Below are positions 33,040 through 43,559 of a stretch of DNA of 64,000 nt, piece by piece. Under the pieces are notes generated by a model that was not told the DNA's origin, ran no database searches, and saw only the letters and a program-made list of their open reading frames with translations. Source of the DNA: Sthenelais limicola (lineage: Eukaryota > Annelida > Polychaeta > Phyllodocida > Sigalionidae). The translations under genes and the position numbers were made by a program. The stretch spans positions 90,285,740 to 90,349,739 of the forward strand of contig OW804095.1 in assembly GCA_942159475.1 (NCBI GenBank), in the 5' to 3' direction. Each line of letters opens with the position of its first letter. Positions within the stretch are counted from its first letter, which is position 1.

Positions 33040-33988
33040 TTAACCCATTCAAGGCGCGCGGGAAAACTGCGTCATCTGTCCAGAACGGACGTCAGCAATG
33101 TGCGTCACTATGGGAGCGTCACTACAATGTAGTAATGTTCCCTATGCAACGTCGTCATCCCTGACGTCATAGTCAGACCGGGCGAGGCATTACGCACATT
33201 GACATCGCAATAGCAACATATACTTAGCGATTCCCTTTAATCCATTTATTTTCCAACCAAATATTCTGATATTCAGTATTATAAGAGAGTAGATGCTACT
33301 CATCGTGGATTGTGGAAAGGTTTTACATGGATCATTAGATTTTCAATGAAAAATAAGCTAAAACATTGATATGGAAAGCAACATGACTGATTCAACAATG
33401 GCGGACATTATGAAGCTGATATTATCAAGATATAGGTACAGAAAAAGGAGGTTATTTCTTTTAAATAAATTTTGATGGGAATGAAAGGTATGTAAGTTAT
33501 TACCAATGATATATTGTATTGTATGAGGGTGATTAATAGAATATTTGTAGGCATTTTATTTGTGTGTAATTATTAATCTTTTGCTCGGAAAATGCGTCGG
33601 CGCCACCCGCCATCGGCACCATTACTCAATGTCGTCTGGTCCTGCAACAAACCTGCACTTAATTTGATTAATGTGGGTTGAGTAATTTCCTATGGCAATG
33701 ATATTAATGTTACAAAGTAGACGAAATCTCATGTAGAAATTACTTTTTAAAGAAGAGAAATGAAAAACAAATTTATTTTTCGAAATAAAATGCATTTTCC
33801 CACGTCCATACTTTATAATGCATTAATGCAAGCCACGCCCTATGGGCAGTAATGCATTAATGCAAGCCACGCCCTATGGGCGGTAATGCATTAATGCAAG
33901 CCTCGCCCCTATCATGGGAATGCATAAATGCATGCCACGCCCCCCTCACGGGAATGCATTTAAGCATTCCACGCCCTTAATGGGTTAA
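33040..33988. mobile_element. piggyBac-like MITE nested in the Ngaro-like element
   Basis: TTAA at 33040 and 33985 flank ends that read CCCATTCAAGGCG inward and, on the complement of the other side, CCCATTAAGGGCG. TTAA target duplication with termini starting CCC is the piggyBac pattern. 949 bp including both TTAA. The right third holds tandem units of about 34 bp built on TAATGCATTAATGCAAGCCA (about 33815-33975). No transposase is encoded. It splits the C-terminal end of the recombinase gene. Confidence 0.72.
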
Positions 33989-35897
33989 ACATATCCTCAG
34001 GGGAAGGGACGATATAAGAATCGACGATGGATGATCTCCAGTTCCCTTTCACCTTGATGTCCAACAGAGGAATACCTAGTGAAGACATATACGAGGCTCC
34101 TCCCCTATGGAAAGAATGGGTTGTGAAGCCTCCAGTGACACCAGCTGAAGATGATAATTCATTTTAATTGCTGGAAATATGATCATATGTAAGTACAGGA
34201 TGACCAGCACAGGAGAAGAGTTGCTGAGTATTAGGCATATCCTGGGCAAGCAATTTTTTAACCCAGTACACTGGACACAGAGATCTGTTGGATATAGCCT
34301 TAATAAATACTGAGAAGGGAATAGTAGAAGTCTTGGTAGACCCTACTCTAACACACATCCCTCCAGTAACCAGCGATATGTCCTTACGATGCAGCATATG
34401 AGGAGATGACACTATATGACATACCCTCAACAGAGTTCTAAACATAAACACATATGCAGCCCAACACAGTTTGTGAAGAATATTGTCCAGCTGAACATAT
34501 GGGTACAACTTTAATAATATAGTAGGAGAGATGGGCGGGGCAGGTCTGGGTGCAGATCCAGGCAGCTTTTTAATTCCTCGAAGCACAGACTTCAAGCTTG
34601 GATGAGATAAAGTTGGACAATCAATGTCAGATAACCTAGCATAGGAAATAACACCAGCTAGATAGGTACAAATCGAAGAGTATCTCATCACCGACGACAA
34701 AAATGCAGCAAAGTCAGAAAGTTTGTGTACCGTGCTCTTTGGAGAGAAGAAAGAAACCCAACTTATAACAATCAAAATTAATAATGAAAATATTGAGCAA
34801 GTAAGCAACAACAACTATCTGGGCATAAATATAGACCAACATCTAAATTTCTTAGAACAGAGCAACATATTAGTGAAATCTCTTCAATATAGAATACATC
34901 AATTATCATTAATAAGACCTAATCTTACCAAAAAATGCGCAATTCTAATGGTTAAAGCAAACATCCTCTCAATAATAGATTACAGTGCTCCATATATTAG
35001 TAGATGCTGTCAGAAAATTATTTCCACCATCCAACGACTACAAAATAGAGCGCTAAAAATAGCTCTGAAATGTCCCCCCAGAACCTCGACGGAATTTATT
35101 CTTTTAATAACGAAAACTATGTTATTAAAACATAGAATGGGTTTTCTTCTCTCCAAAACCGCCCATATCAAAATAAATAAGATGAACCGGATCCCATCTC
35201 CTTCTGTAACAAGAACAACCCGATTACATGATGCTCCTGTCTTAGAAATATTTAATCCCCAAAAAGAGTCGAATAGGCAATCATTGCATTACCAAACTGC
35301 TGTAACCTGGAACAACCTACCAGTAAGGTTGCGTAAGATTCAAGACAAAAACATGTTTAAAATCCACATCAAAAAATTCTTCTTAGACACATGTAATCAA
35401 TAATTACTCGGCTTCCTCTTGTCACACTCTCACCTCTTAGCACTTATTAACAGACATAGTATGGTATTTCTCATCTCCATCATTTCTTTATACCATCTCG
35501 TTCCAATCATGTGATTGCTCTGTACATTTATTTACACGACCCCACTTCTGATTAATTAATTATTATCATATATAATGTTGATTTCGCCGTTTTGAATATA
35601 TTGGAATTGCAACTGCTAATACTAATGAACGGAGCAGATGGCTTCGAAGAACGCCTAAATGTTGGCGATATGAGTTTTTCTCCCATATATTTTCAATGTG
35701 TATATTATGAAAATAAAAACGTTTAAAAAAAACAAAAACATCCAATGGCAGCAGGGTAGAAAGTTCATAAATATGTCCAGAAAGTTCATAAATACAGCCC
35801 ATTGCCTATCACATAGATGACGAGTCGAAGAGGCTAGGGACAATCTTCTAAGTTGGATGATCCTGTCATTCCACTGTTCAAGCCCTGGAGAAGACAA
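33989..35897 (-). pseudogene. Tyrosine recombinase of the Ngaro-like element, interrupted
   Basis: The N-terminal part (LRRLSLASSTRHLCDRQW) is at about 35880-35770. The core resumes at about 34735 (KLSDFAAFLSS) and runs to 34164. It includes the first catalytic Arg in FRTLLRVCHIV and stops at a TAA. After that stop the same frame continues with HSFHRGGAS (the HxxR pair, about 34110) and WRSSIVDSYI holding the likely nucleophilic Tyr (about 34030). Beyond the nested MITE the last codons continue to about 33000. The LINE fragment separates the N-terminus from the core. This enzyme inserts the circular cDNA without target duplication. Confidence 0.82.
34723..35403 (+). pseudogene. LINE reverse transcriptase C-terminal fragment (CR1/L2-like)
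   Basis: An open plus-strand frame of about 226 codons holds the region after the RT catalytic box: LFGEKKE, NYLGINIDQHLNF, a conserved SIIDYSAPYIS, IQRLQNRALKIALK, TWNNLPVRLRK and FKIHIKKFFLDTC at the end. These are the usual landmarks of CR1/L2/jockey ORF2 C-termini. The 5' part is absent and the stop is at 35401-35403, followed by about 170 bp of 3' UTR-like sequence. The reading is intact, so it is fairly young, and it sits antisense inside the Ngaro-like recombinase. Confidence 0.85.
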
Positions 35898-36337
35898 GGG
35901 CCTGAGTTAAAGCAGCATAATTCTGCCATTCGTAGGATATTAGGCACAGGAGCATCAGAAGAAAAATATGGAAGACGAGATAATAAATCTGCAACCACAT
36001 TATTGTCAGTTTTAATATATCTAGGCACAAGAGATATGTTGAAGATGAAGCATATCCAATAGAGCTCATACAGCCATTGCATACACTGGCTGCTTGAACT
36101 TGTACCATTCCTCAACATAGCTATCACCTGTGTGTTATCGATGAAGCAAACAACAGATTTATTTTTCAGAAGGGGAGCCCACCTCCTGATGCCAGCTAAA
36201 ACTGGGTATAACTCTTGAATATTAATATTCGAAGCCAATTCATCCTCCATAGGCATGGGGTAAATATGGTCAGTGAAGTCACATGAGGAGGGGATAATAT
36301 GATTTTTCCGAGCTCCAACGAGCCAGTCTGAGCCCAT
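35834..36337 (-). pseudogene. Ngaro-like RNase H
   Basis: About 167 codons beginning GSDWLVGARK. An Asp-containing strand FIDNTQVIAML, a glutamate in NIQELYPVLAG and an Asp in NNVVADLLSRL give the RNase H acidic set as arranged in DIRS-group elements. It follows the RT directly, separated by a frame change. It would degrade the RNA strand of the RNA/DNA hybrid. Confidence 0.78.
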
Positions 36338-36389
36338 GAAAGCTCCAAACCCCCTGGACGAAGAGTCAGAAACGACTGGGAGATGATAA

Positions 36390-37784
36390 TTATTCTATTT
36401 TTTTCAACATACCCACACCGTTGAAAATTTTTGTAAACGCCTCCCACCATCCTAGGTCCATCCTAGCTTCATTGCTGATGGGTATTCTGGTTATTTTCCT
36501 CATCAGCATGACTTTGTAAAGGTTAAAAAATCGTCGACAGAAAGTATGACCACCTTTAAAAACAGCAGCACAATGAGAAATGTATCCACAGAATTTCTCA
36601 AGCTGTTTTTTAGATATATATTTTGCTCTTTTTGTCTCTCCCACCACTGTAGATAACTTCTTTACCTTGTCGACAGGTAGGGATAATGTCATATCAGATG
36701 TATTTAATTTGAAACCCAGGTACACACATGTAGTTGAGGGAGCAGTGACTTTCTTCCATGCTACATGGAATCCCAAAAATCTTAAAACATGCAATAATAC
36801 ATCACGTTGAGCAGTACAACCTATCATAACAATTACTGGATACAAAAAAGTCATCCAGAAATTTACTACAGGAAACATGGAATAATTGAGCAAAAACATG
36901 TCACAAAAAAGTTGGAAATGTGATTAAATATACAGGGACCTGTACGGAGGCCAAAACACAGCCTGTTGTCTACAAATAAGACTTCTTTACCGTCGATATT
37001 CCAACGAAACCCACAATATTTACGATGTTCTGGGTTGATGGGAACAGCCCTATAGGCTGATTTAATATCTACTACTGCGATATATGAGCCAGAACCTACC
37101 AGCGATATAGCATTGTCAATACTTTTGTAGGAAAATTCATGTACAAGAGAATCACAATTTTCATTTACAGAAATACCCAACGGTAGACTACATTCTGTTA
37201 TGGGGCGTATCCCTCCATCAGGTTAAGGGACAGCCCCTAATGAGTGAATACAGATGGGAATATCATCTGCTATTGAGATGAAACCTTCAGACAATTCTTT
37301 CGAGACAATGTCATCCATTTTACTTTTAATTCAGGCTCGAGAATAGAATTATAATTAGGGCAGTCATACGGTTTGACTGTACTGTCAACCACATCAAACC
37401 CATCCAATACACCGTAGAATACACCAATATAAGTATCAATATCGTTGTCATTTAGGCTGAATAATAAATATGCGAAGCTACATGGTTTCAACTGGGTATC
37501 CATACCTCCCAGTTGATGAATACAATGACAAACACCATGAGCACATTTGGCAAAAACATTAACAACACAACCTCGAGGAGATTTCGGAGGTGTCAAAATG
37601 TAGCATATCATTGTCGGTTTCAGTTCCAGAATTACCAAAGTCACAGATAATGTCTCTAAGATCACTATATTTACCTTGGTCACAGTTGGAAGAAAGTCCA
37701 AGACTTGTCGGAAGAATAATCGGGAAATAACTGTTTGTCATTGTTGATGAATTGAGCCGTCACCATCATGGTCCGCCATGACAG
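36390..37784 (-). pseudogene. pol: Ngaro-like reverse transcriptase
   Basis: The frame opens near an ATG at about 37784 and shifts several times. One in-frame TAA sits near 37225, in a VP-PDGGIRP motif that normally has lysine. RT landmarks are visible: VVDIKSAYRAVPI with the first catalytic Asp (about 37070), CFGLRTGPCIF (about 36950), and a catalytic FLDDFFV in a shifted frame at about 36865-36845. YLGFKLNTS, KKQLEKFCGYISH and a WWEAF near the end are typical of DIRS-type RT. No continuous reading remains. Confidence 0.85.
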
Positions 37785-38031
37785 TCGAGTTCTAATCTGG
37801 GGTCGCCCAGGTTACCAGTAACCACTTCCGGGTCAATGGGCGGGGTCAGCAATATCACAACAAACATTCTTCACATGGTTACCAGGGGGGGGGGGGGGGG
37901 GGGGGGACGTGGTTACACACAAGACTAGCGTAAACATCAGGTTTAACAATATGACAACTCAAAAATACAGCATTTCCATAATCACAAGTGTCACCCACAC
38001 CCAAATCAACCTTCTCCCGACAGTCCTCATC

Positions 38032-38844
38032 CTATTTACCACCTTTGGTGCCATGACAAGCACGGGCTCCATGCTCGCGAGGCCCGCAAGTCGAACACTT
38101 GTGAGGATATTCACACGATTTGTTGGAACAGCCCCCAATATTATTAAACTTAAAGCACACACGATCCTTCCTAGATTTACCAGCAGCAGGTTTGGAATTA
38201 GTTGCCTTGCGTGAATTTTCATAGCTGTAACAGCAAAGCACTTCTTCCTGACGCACCTCCTTGAATGCCGACAAGCCCACTTTGTTTGCCCTGCTACGCA
38301 CGGCCTGGTCGTACGACAGGCTTGCTTTAAGCGAATAAACCTGGGATCCTGCTTTTTCACACATCGTTATACAGTGACCCACCACTCCCCTAATCTCATC
38401 CAGGGGTCTAGAATCAACGACTAACTTGTCTACCAATTTTAGATTAAGCAATAGCAAGTTCTCAATGGTATCAATAGCATCACCTTTATCCAGGTCCTTG
38501 CGTTGATTGAAGGGGCGGGTCCTCGACCTAGTTCTAGATCTGCAGCGTGTACATCCATGGCTATGAGAGTCCACGCCCACATTGTAGATCAAGCCATCAA
38601 CACTAGCAACAGCTGATTAAATGCGATTATACCAGAGTCAGAATCAACCGTGGAGGTAGAAGGAATAGGAGGAACATCAAGTGTTTTCTTCTCCAATGCT
38701 GCAACAACTGTTTTCATCATCGAGAGACCCCATACGATCGGTCAAACTCGCTTGATTTTCTTCCTCCGGCTTGTACATACAATTCTCGCCCATCGGACCC
38801 GTATAGGATACTTGACATTTACTGCAAACCTTAGGTTTCGTCAT
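38032..38844 (-). pseudogene. gag: Ngaro-like gag
   Basis: The frame starts at an ATG at 38844 with a CX2C pair (MTKPKVCSKC). It breaks near 38677, and after further frame shifts resumes at about 38615-38592, running to 38032. The second part has a basic RSRTRSRTR stretch, a helical middle, and a C-terminal Cys/His cluster (CFKFNNIGGC, then HKCSTC and HGARAC), the zinc-binding pattern seen in DIRS/Ngaro gag proteins. It would bind element RNA. It is broken by at least one frameshift. Confidence 0.75.
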
Positions 38845-38893
38845 CGTGAAGATCAAATTCTTCAAAGACAGCTCAAAATCCGAAAATTTTTCA

Positions 38894-39083
38894 AATACAC
38901 AACCGCCCAGTGCGGTGAATCGAGCGGGAGTGAGTGAAGCAATTGTTTGTTTATGTTCCATCGACCTTACGTCACAATGGAGAAGTCATTCATGTGATTG
39001 GTCCACGTGACGAGAAGTGGGCGTGGCTATTCCCCAGTGGCCGCCCAAGGCCCCAAATATGGGCATCAACGTGTTGATTGATT
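38894..39083 (-). repeat. Repeat A of the Ngaro-like element, 5' end
   Basis: 190 bp, matching 32456-32645 in the same orientation with a few substitutions (for example GAGCGGGAG against GAGCGAGAG). It marks the upstream end of the element. The sequence immediately to the right (AAAATTATTCAGTTCTC) resumes repeat R. Confidence 0.85.
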
Positions 39084-39105
39084 AAAAATTATTCAGTTCT
39101 CTATT

Positions 39106-40533
39106 TTGTATTCCTATATTTTTTTATTTTTTTTATTATTTTTACAAATTCTTTATTCAAAAACACCTGCCATCTGGGCATATACATTGCTAAATCATCA
39201 TTATTGACAATACTTAAAAGAAATAAATGGTAATATCCCAGTTTTATTTTCACATTTTTCTTATTCGGCTCATAAAAATACTATACTTATGCACTTAAGA
39301 AACATAATAATGAACCATATAGTATAACTTTTGTCACTAATGATCTTGGCCGTTAGCGATTTGTCATAAATCAAAAATTAAAATTCTGAACCATGTAGTT
39401 CATGTAGTTCTCTCCATATCTAATCATTGAAGTCTCTTTTTACAAATGATCTACACCGGTGGTGATTTTCATGATTTACAAAAGCATAGGCCTACCTCAT
39501 GAAAACTAGAACGAACACTTTATATAATTTGAAGTATTAGAACACTGTAGATATTACATACTCGATCCATTGAACCTTGGGAACACTATATTCCTATTTA
39601 AGACCTCTGTCTGAAATAGAAAGGTTTCAACATTGGTGAAGTAAACAGGCCTAATATCATACTGATATGCTTCTTGTTTGGCTCCTAGGAGGGGGAAATT
39701 CTTAGCGAATCTCCTCAATTCCTCTTGGGTTATTTCTTCCAGGTAATCTTTGTCTGTGTCCTTTACTAGTCATTTCTCAGTGGGCATGACTACATTAAAT
39801 TCATCCTGCTCATCATCTTGTATGAAGACCTCATTGGGCATAACTTCTTCATCCCTTTCTTTGGTTTCCAGCTGCTCATTGTTCCCCAACAGGCAGAAAA
39901 GCTGGGCAAACAGCTCCTTCTCCTGCTCATATTCTGGTTGGGCCCACTCATATTCCGCTTGGGCCCGGTCTGCCATGGACCTAACCGAAGCTCTTAGGCT
40001 AAGTTCAACTTCCATTGTTATTGTTTGGTGATTCCTGAATTTGTGAATACAGCTTTGAAATGAATTGGTATCCACCAGATGGCACCACTGCACGGAAAAG
40101 TGGCACTTAGTTTGTCGATCAGATGTAATATTAGTCCTTTTGTATCGAGTCACAGTTGTTTTGACATTAATCCACACAATAAAGCTATTAAACTGTTCAA
40201 ACCGTCTTAAATAGAGAGTCACTGGATAGTTAAAACACTTCCTATTAGTTGGTCGTAAGTTGGGTGATATACAGAAACTCACTGCAATGGTGCGGTGATG
40301 TGAAGGCCGATGGCCACCCTGGGTTAGATTTGGTAATCCTTGTCTTTCCAAGATACTAGTGATAGTCAGTCCATATTAAATCGATACTAGGGCCATTGTA
40401 AAAAGTCTGCAGTAATTTTGAGAAAAGCAATGTGCTTTGTGTACCTGTAAAGAAGAGATTAGTAAGGGGAGTTGAAACACCCACGTCTTGTCTAATCAAT
40501 TTTGATACCGGAAGTCTTTGTATTCCTACATTT
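39106..40533 (-). mobile_element. Processed retrocopy (retropseudogene) of an unknown mRNA
   Basis: Flanked by direct repeats TTTGTATTCCTAYATTT (39106-39122 and 40517-40533). Immediately right of the left copy is a T-rich run on the plus strand (39121-39145), which is a poly(A) tail for a minus-strand transcript. AATAAA lies about 15-20 bases upstream of it (complement at about 39150-39157). Between are an open frame (40015-39554) and about 400 bases of 3' UTR. Poly(A), AATAAA and a target duplication of about 17 bp are the hallmarks of LINE-mediated retroposition. The host sequence on both sides is repeat R, whose uninterrupted form is at 28613. Confidence 0.62.
39554..40015 (-). pseudogene. 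Unknown acidic protein in the retrocopy, one in-frame TGA
   Basis: From ATG at 40015 the frame encodes about 80 residues rich in Glu and Asp, including MADRAQAEYEWAQPEYEQEK. It meets TGA at 39772-39770, then stays open in the same frame for about 70 more codons to TAA at 39556-39554, including ITQEELRRFAKNFPLLG and NVETFLFQTEVLNR. The composition on both sides of the TGA is protein-like, so I read it as one 153-codon gene with a single nonsense change. I do not recognise the family. The upstream frame to 40351 is open but lacks protein-like features. Confidence 0.5.
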
Positions 40534-40719
40534 ATATAGTGATGAATAAATGCTGGATAGTTTGTGTGAGGTATTATTATTCAATGGGCCCAAAGGTTCC
40601 TTTATTTCACAAAAGAAAACGTGTTCATAAATGACGTTTGTGAGGGACAGCTCATTGTTTGGCCAATATTTTTTTTTTCAAAACGGAACGGAATTATGGG
40701 GGGAGGCGGGGGGGGGGGG

Positions 40720-42955
40720 GGGACAATGACCGATCACAAAGTAATTTTGAAATTTTATGGAAAAAAACACTATAAAGAGAAACAGACAGCCAAGTTTCGA
40801 TTCAAACGAGAGCTGGACTGCTTCCTAGGAAATAATATGGGAAAAAAAAGTTAAAATACAGTTGAAAACCCTCACCAGCACCGTGAACCTACAAAATACC
40901 CATTTAATATTCCAATTTAGTTTGATATTTGTTAAGCTCATAACAATGATTAAGTGTCCCTTAATATTTACTTAACGTCTGCAAATCGAACAAGACTATA
41001 CAACTTACAAGCATACCTCATACCGGTAACAATATGAATCTAGTACAGTAAAGTCATATTAACATACAATAGCAGAATGTGAATAAATGATTTCTACCTT
41101 ACAACTCGTCCATATTGTAAAAATGCATGAAGGTAGCCTTTTAAGCAGAGTTTACCATGCTCAACTTCCTGAGGTTTATCAAATTAATTTACATCAATTA
41201 AATTAAAATAGTCGTCAGTGATTAGTTTGACTAAAGGATAGGTATTCCGGTTTGGGCCCTAGATTTCAATTTTATTGTTAGTTTCAGGGAATGATGGGAC
41301 AACTCATTTCCTTGCCGAAGTTACATGCCTTTTCATCAAGCCTTAACAAAAGCCCCTCACATTTAAGGGAGAATTAGTTAAATACAGAGACATGCTTTGA
41401 ATAAGTGAAGCACTTGCGGGGAATACAGACAAAAGGCATTTAAGAGGCCCAAATGTGAGCACAATAAATTGTGGATATATGTTTTAATCCGAAAGCATTA
41501 AGGCATTGTTATGTTAAACTTTCTATGTGAACTTTTCCAAGCATAACAGGTCAAAGAGAATATTATACTCTGCAGGATTGCATGGTTTGTTGGAAAGTTA
41601 CAGAACTCTTCCCTCGGCTGTTGGCCTGCAGAGAAAGGGCAATTAAAGACTGCAGTGTTTTATACTTTGACATTTTGACAGCAGCCAGTAGTAATGTAAA
41701 TAGACTCGTTGTACTTCCTCTCATGAACAAGGGAAAGAGTTAGTGTGTTACATGTTTGTGTTTGCCAAATGAATAACAAAAGATGGAATAAACGTCCAAT
41801 TGTGAAGCAAATCTTTCCGGTAAAGTGGAAATCATATGTAGTGGTCATTCAATTTTAATGAAGCGGAATTTGATTTATAATACTTCACGACAGAAGTTTC
41901 TTAATGGTGTGTAGATCAACCATTAGGGCCTCCATACAATTTAAAGCTGCCTTCCCAGCTAGTTTTTTCTGTGTTTTTTTCCTTTTGTTGATCGTCAGCA
42001 CAGGCACAGAAAGAAGAAAATTTGGTATTTCTTCAATTCATGCCTGTTCTAGAAGGAGAGTAGTATAGTTGCATTTTGTGTGAAAAAGGATTAATAGCAC
42101 AATTTGTGATCCTCCTGATATACCTATCTAGACAATGTTATCCTATGATTTTCAATTTCATTGAGGATTCATTAAGTTTAAAAAGACGGAATAGAGCCAT
42201 AATGAAAACAGTGGGATTCCTTTGGACACCGAAAATACAAATTTGGGAGATGATTTCATTTTGTGCCAAAACTAACAGACTTGGTACCTTTTTTCTCCAT
42301 GTCTGAGTGGGTTTGCAAATTTGGTGTTCCTTCTTGTAGTATTGGGTATACAGGGTGAATGAAGCTTGAGTAAACTTCTTTTTGCGAAATGGTAATCACA
42401 GTGGTCACAATACAATTGACAAAAGTCATGTGTAATTGTATCTATGCAATGGTGATGTTACTCTATATCTAAGAATAGAGTAAAGATAGTTGATAAATAT
42501 CTCTCTATTTAAACTTAGTTGCTGCCATCGCAAAATGTATTATTTAGAACACAATATGCACAATAGATTGCGCCAGTGAGAATAGTTGAACTAAGTAAGT
42601 CTACGATTCAGATTTGTTACTTTTAAGTTTTTTGGGTTTTAGCTACCTCTATCAAATACGTTTTGAACGTATCCATATAATATACGGGAAGAGTGATTTC
42701 TACGAAAAGAGGTAGAAAAGAGGGGTGTCTTTGTCTGGCATGTTCTTGGAGTTTGTTGTTTTACAAACCGCTTTACTCATCTGTTGAGTTCCGTCCACCC
42801 TCTCTGGAGGACGTCGTATGTGGTTTGTTAAGGTATCTGGGGTGGAAATGTGATTTTGAGGCCTTTTTTAAATTGGGATCTACACACTCTATTTATAGCC
42901 TGGGAAAGCCCCTGTGAGATACTATGTCATTTCCCATAAGCTACTACCTCCCTTT
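40720..42955. other. AT-rich intergenic DNA, no gene seen
   Basis: Short frames only, none with motifs; no strong repeats were recognised apart from a G run near 40707-40722. Confidence 0.4.
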
Positions 42956-42959
42956 CAGG

Positions 42960-43320
42960 GCGACCTGACTACATGCAGAGGAGTAGGAGAGGGAGGGGGT
43001 ATTGGAGTGGGGGAGGGGAGGGAGAAGGTGTCGGAGGGGAGAGTGAAGAAAAGGGAGAGGGTGGGTAAATAGGAGAGGGGAGGGGAGGGAAAGAAAAGGG
43101 GGAAGGAAAAGAGGGGAGGGAGAAGATGTAGGGGAAAGGACAAAGGGAAGAGAAAAAGCGAGGAGGGGGAGCATGAGGAAGAGATTAGGGAGAGGGGGGT
43201 ATCAGAGATGGGGTTGGGAGACAAAAACAGGTATGAGAGACAGAGAAGAGGCAGAGGGAAAAGAGGGAGAGGGGGAAGTGTGGGGAGAGAGGGGGACCGT
43301 CCACAGGACGGGTACTTTGG
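42960..43320 (+). repeat. Purine-rich repeat with Helitron-like terminus
   Basis: GGGAGAGG-type purine tract ending in CCGTCC-ACA-GGACGG and then GTACTTTGGTAGT. It is the reverse complement of 17465-17780 with shared non-purine phrases (GACAAAAACAGGTATGAGAG). The terminal hairpin followed shortly by TAG resembles a Helitron 3' end, although the expected CTAG reads GTAG here. Confidence 0.5.
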
Positions 43321-43490
43321 TAGTTTGTAATAAAAATGTATACATCGCTGCTGGACTCAAGCACGCACACTACCTACTCCTCCCTCACACTCATTCATGC
43401 ATGCTCCCACTGTCAACACTATCTCTCCTCCTCCCGCTCCTCACTTTCTTCTCTCTCCTTTCTCATCTCACACCCTTCCTTTTTTCCCTT

Positions 43491-43524
43491 CCCTCCCATC
43501 CACTCCTAGGAGTGGATGGGAGGG
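43491..43524. repeat. 34-bp perfect palindrome
   Basis: CCCTCCCATCCACTCCT followed at once by its exact reverse complement, with no spacer. It lies between the CT-rich stretch at 43430-43490 and the start of the gag-like fragment. Confidence 0.85.
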
Positions 43525-43559
43525 ACCTCAAGGAGGGATGCATGACCATCCAAAGCCAT

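Larger units (their letters stand above)
32311..39083 (-). mobile_element. Ngaro-like tyrosine-recombinase retrotransposon
   Basis: On the minus strand the order is repeat A (39083-38894), gag with a Cys/His region, RT, RNase H, tyrosine recombinase, then repeats B-A'-B-A-B (32999-32311). The repeats are direct, the split-direct-repeat layout of Ngaro elements, not the inverted repeats of DIRS1. I see no methyltransferase domain, which also fits Ngaro. The coding parts carry several stops and frameshifts, so the copy is inactive. A TTAA-flanked MITE (33040-33988) and a plus-strand LINE fragment (from 34723) are nested in the recombinase region. There is no target duplication, as expected of tyrosine-recombinase integration. 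Confidence 0.85.

Noticed and set aside
39770..39772. TGA as a selenocysteine codon in the retrocopy frame
   Set aside because: The locus has the hallmarks of a processed pseudogene, so a simple nonsense change is far more likely; no SECIS-like element was recognised.
40016..40351. N-terminal extension of the retrocopy protein to 40351
   Set aside because: The frame is open but the residues look random and the first good ATG with protein-like sequence is at 40015; more likely 5' untranslated sequence.
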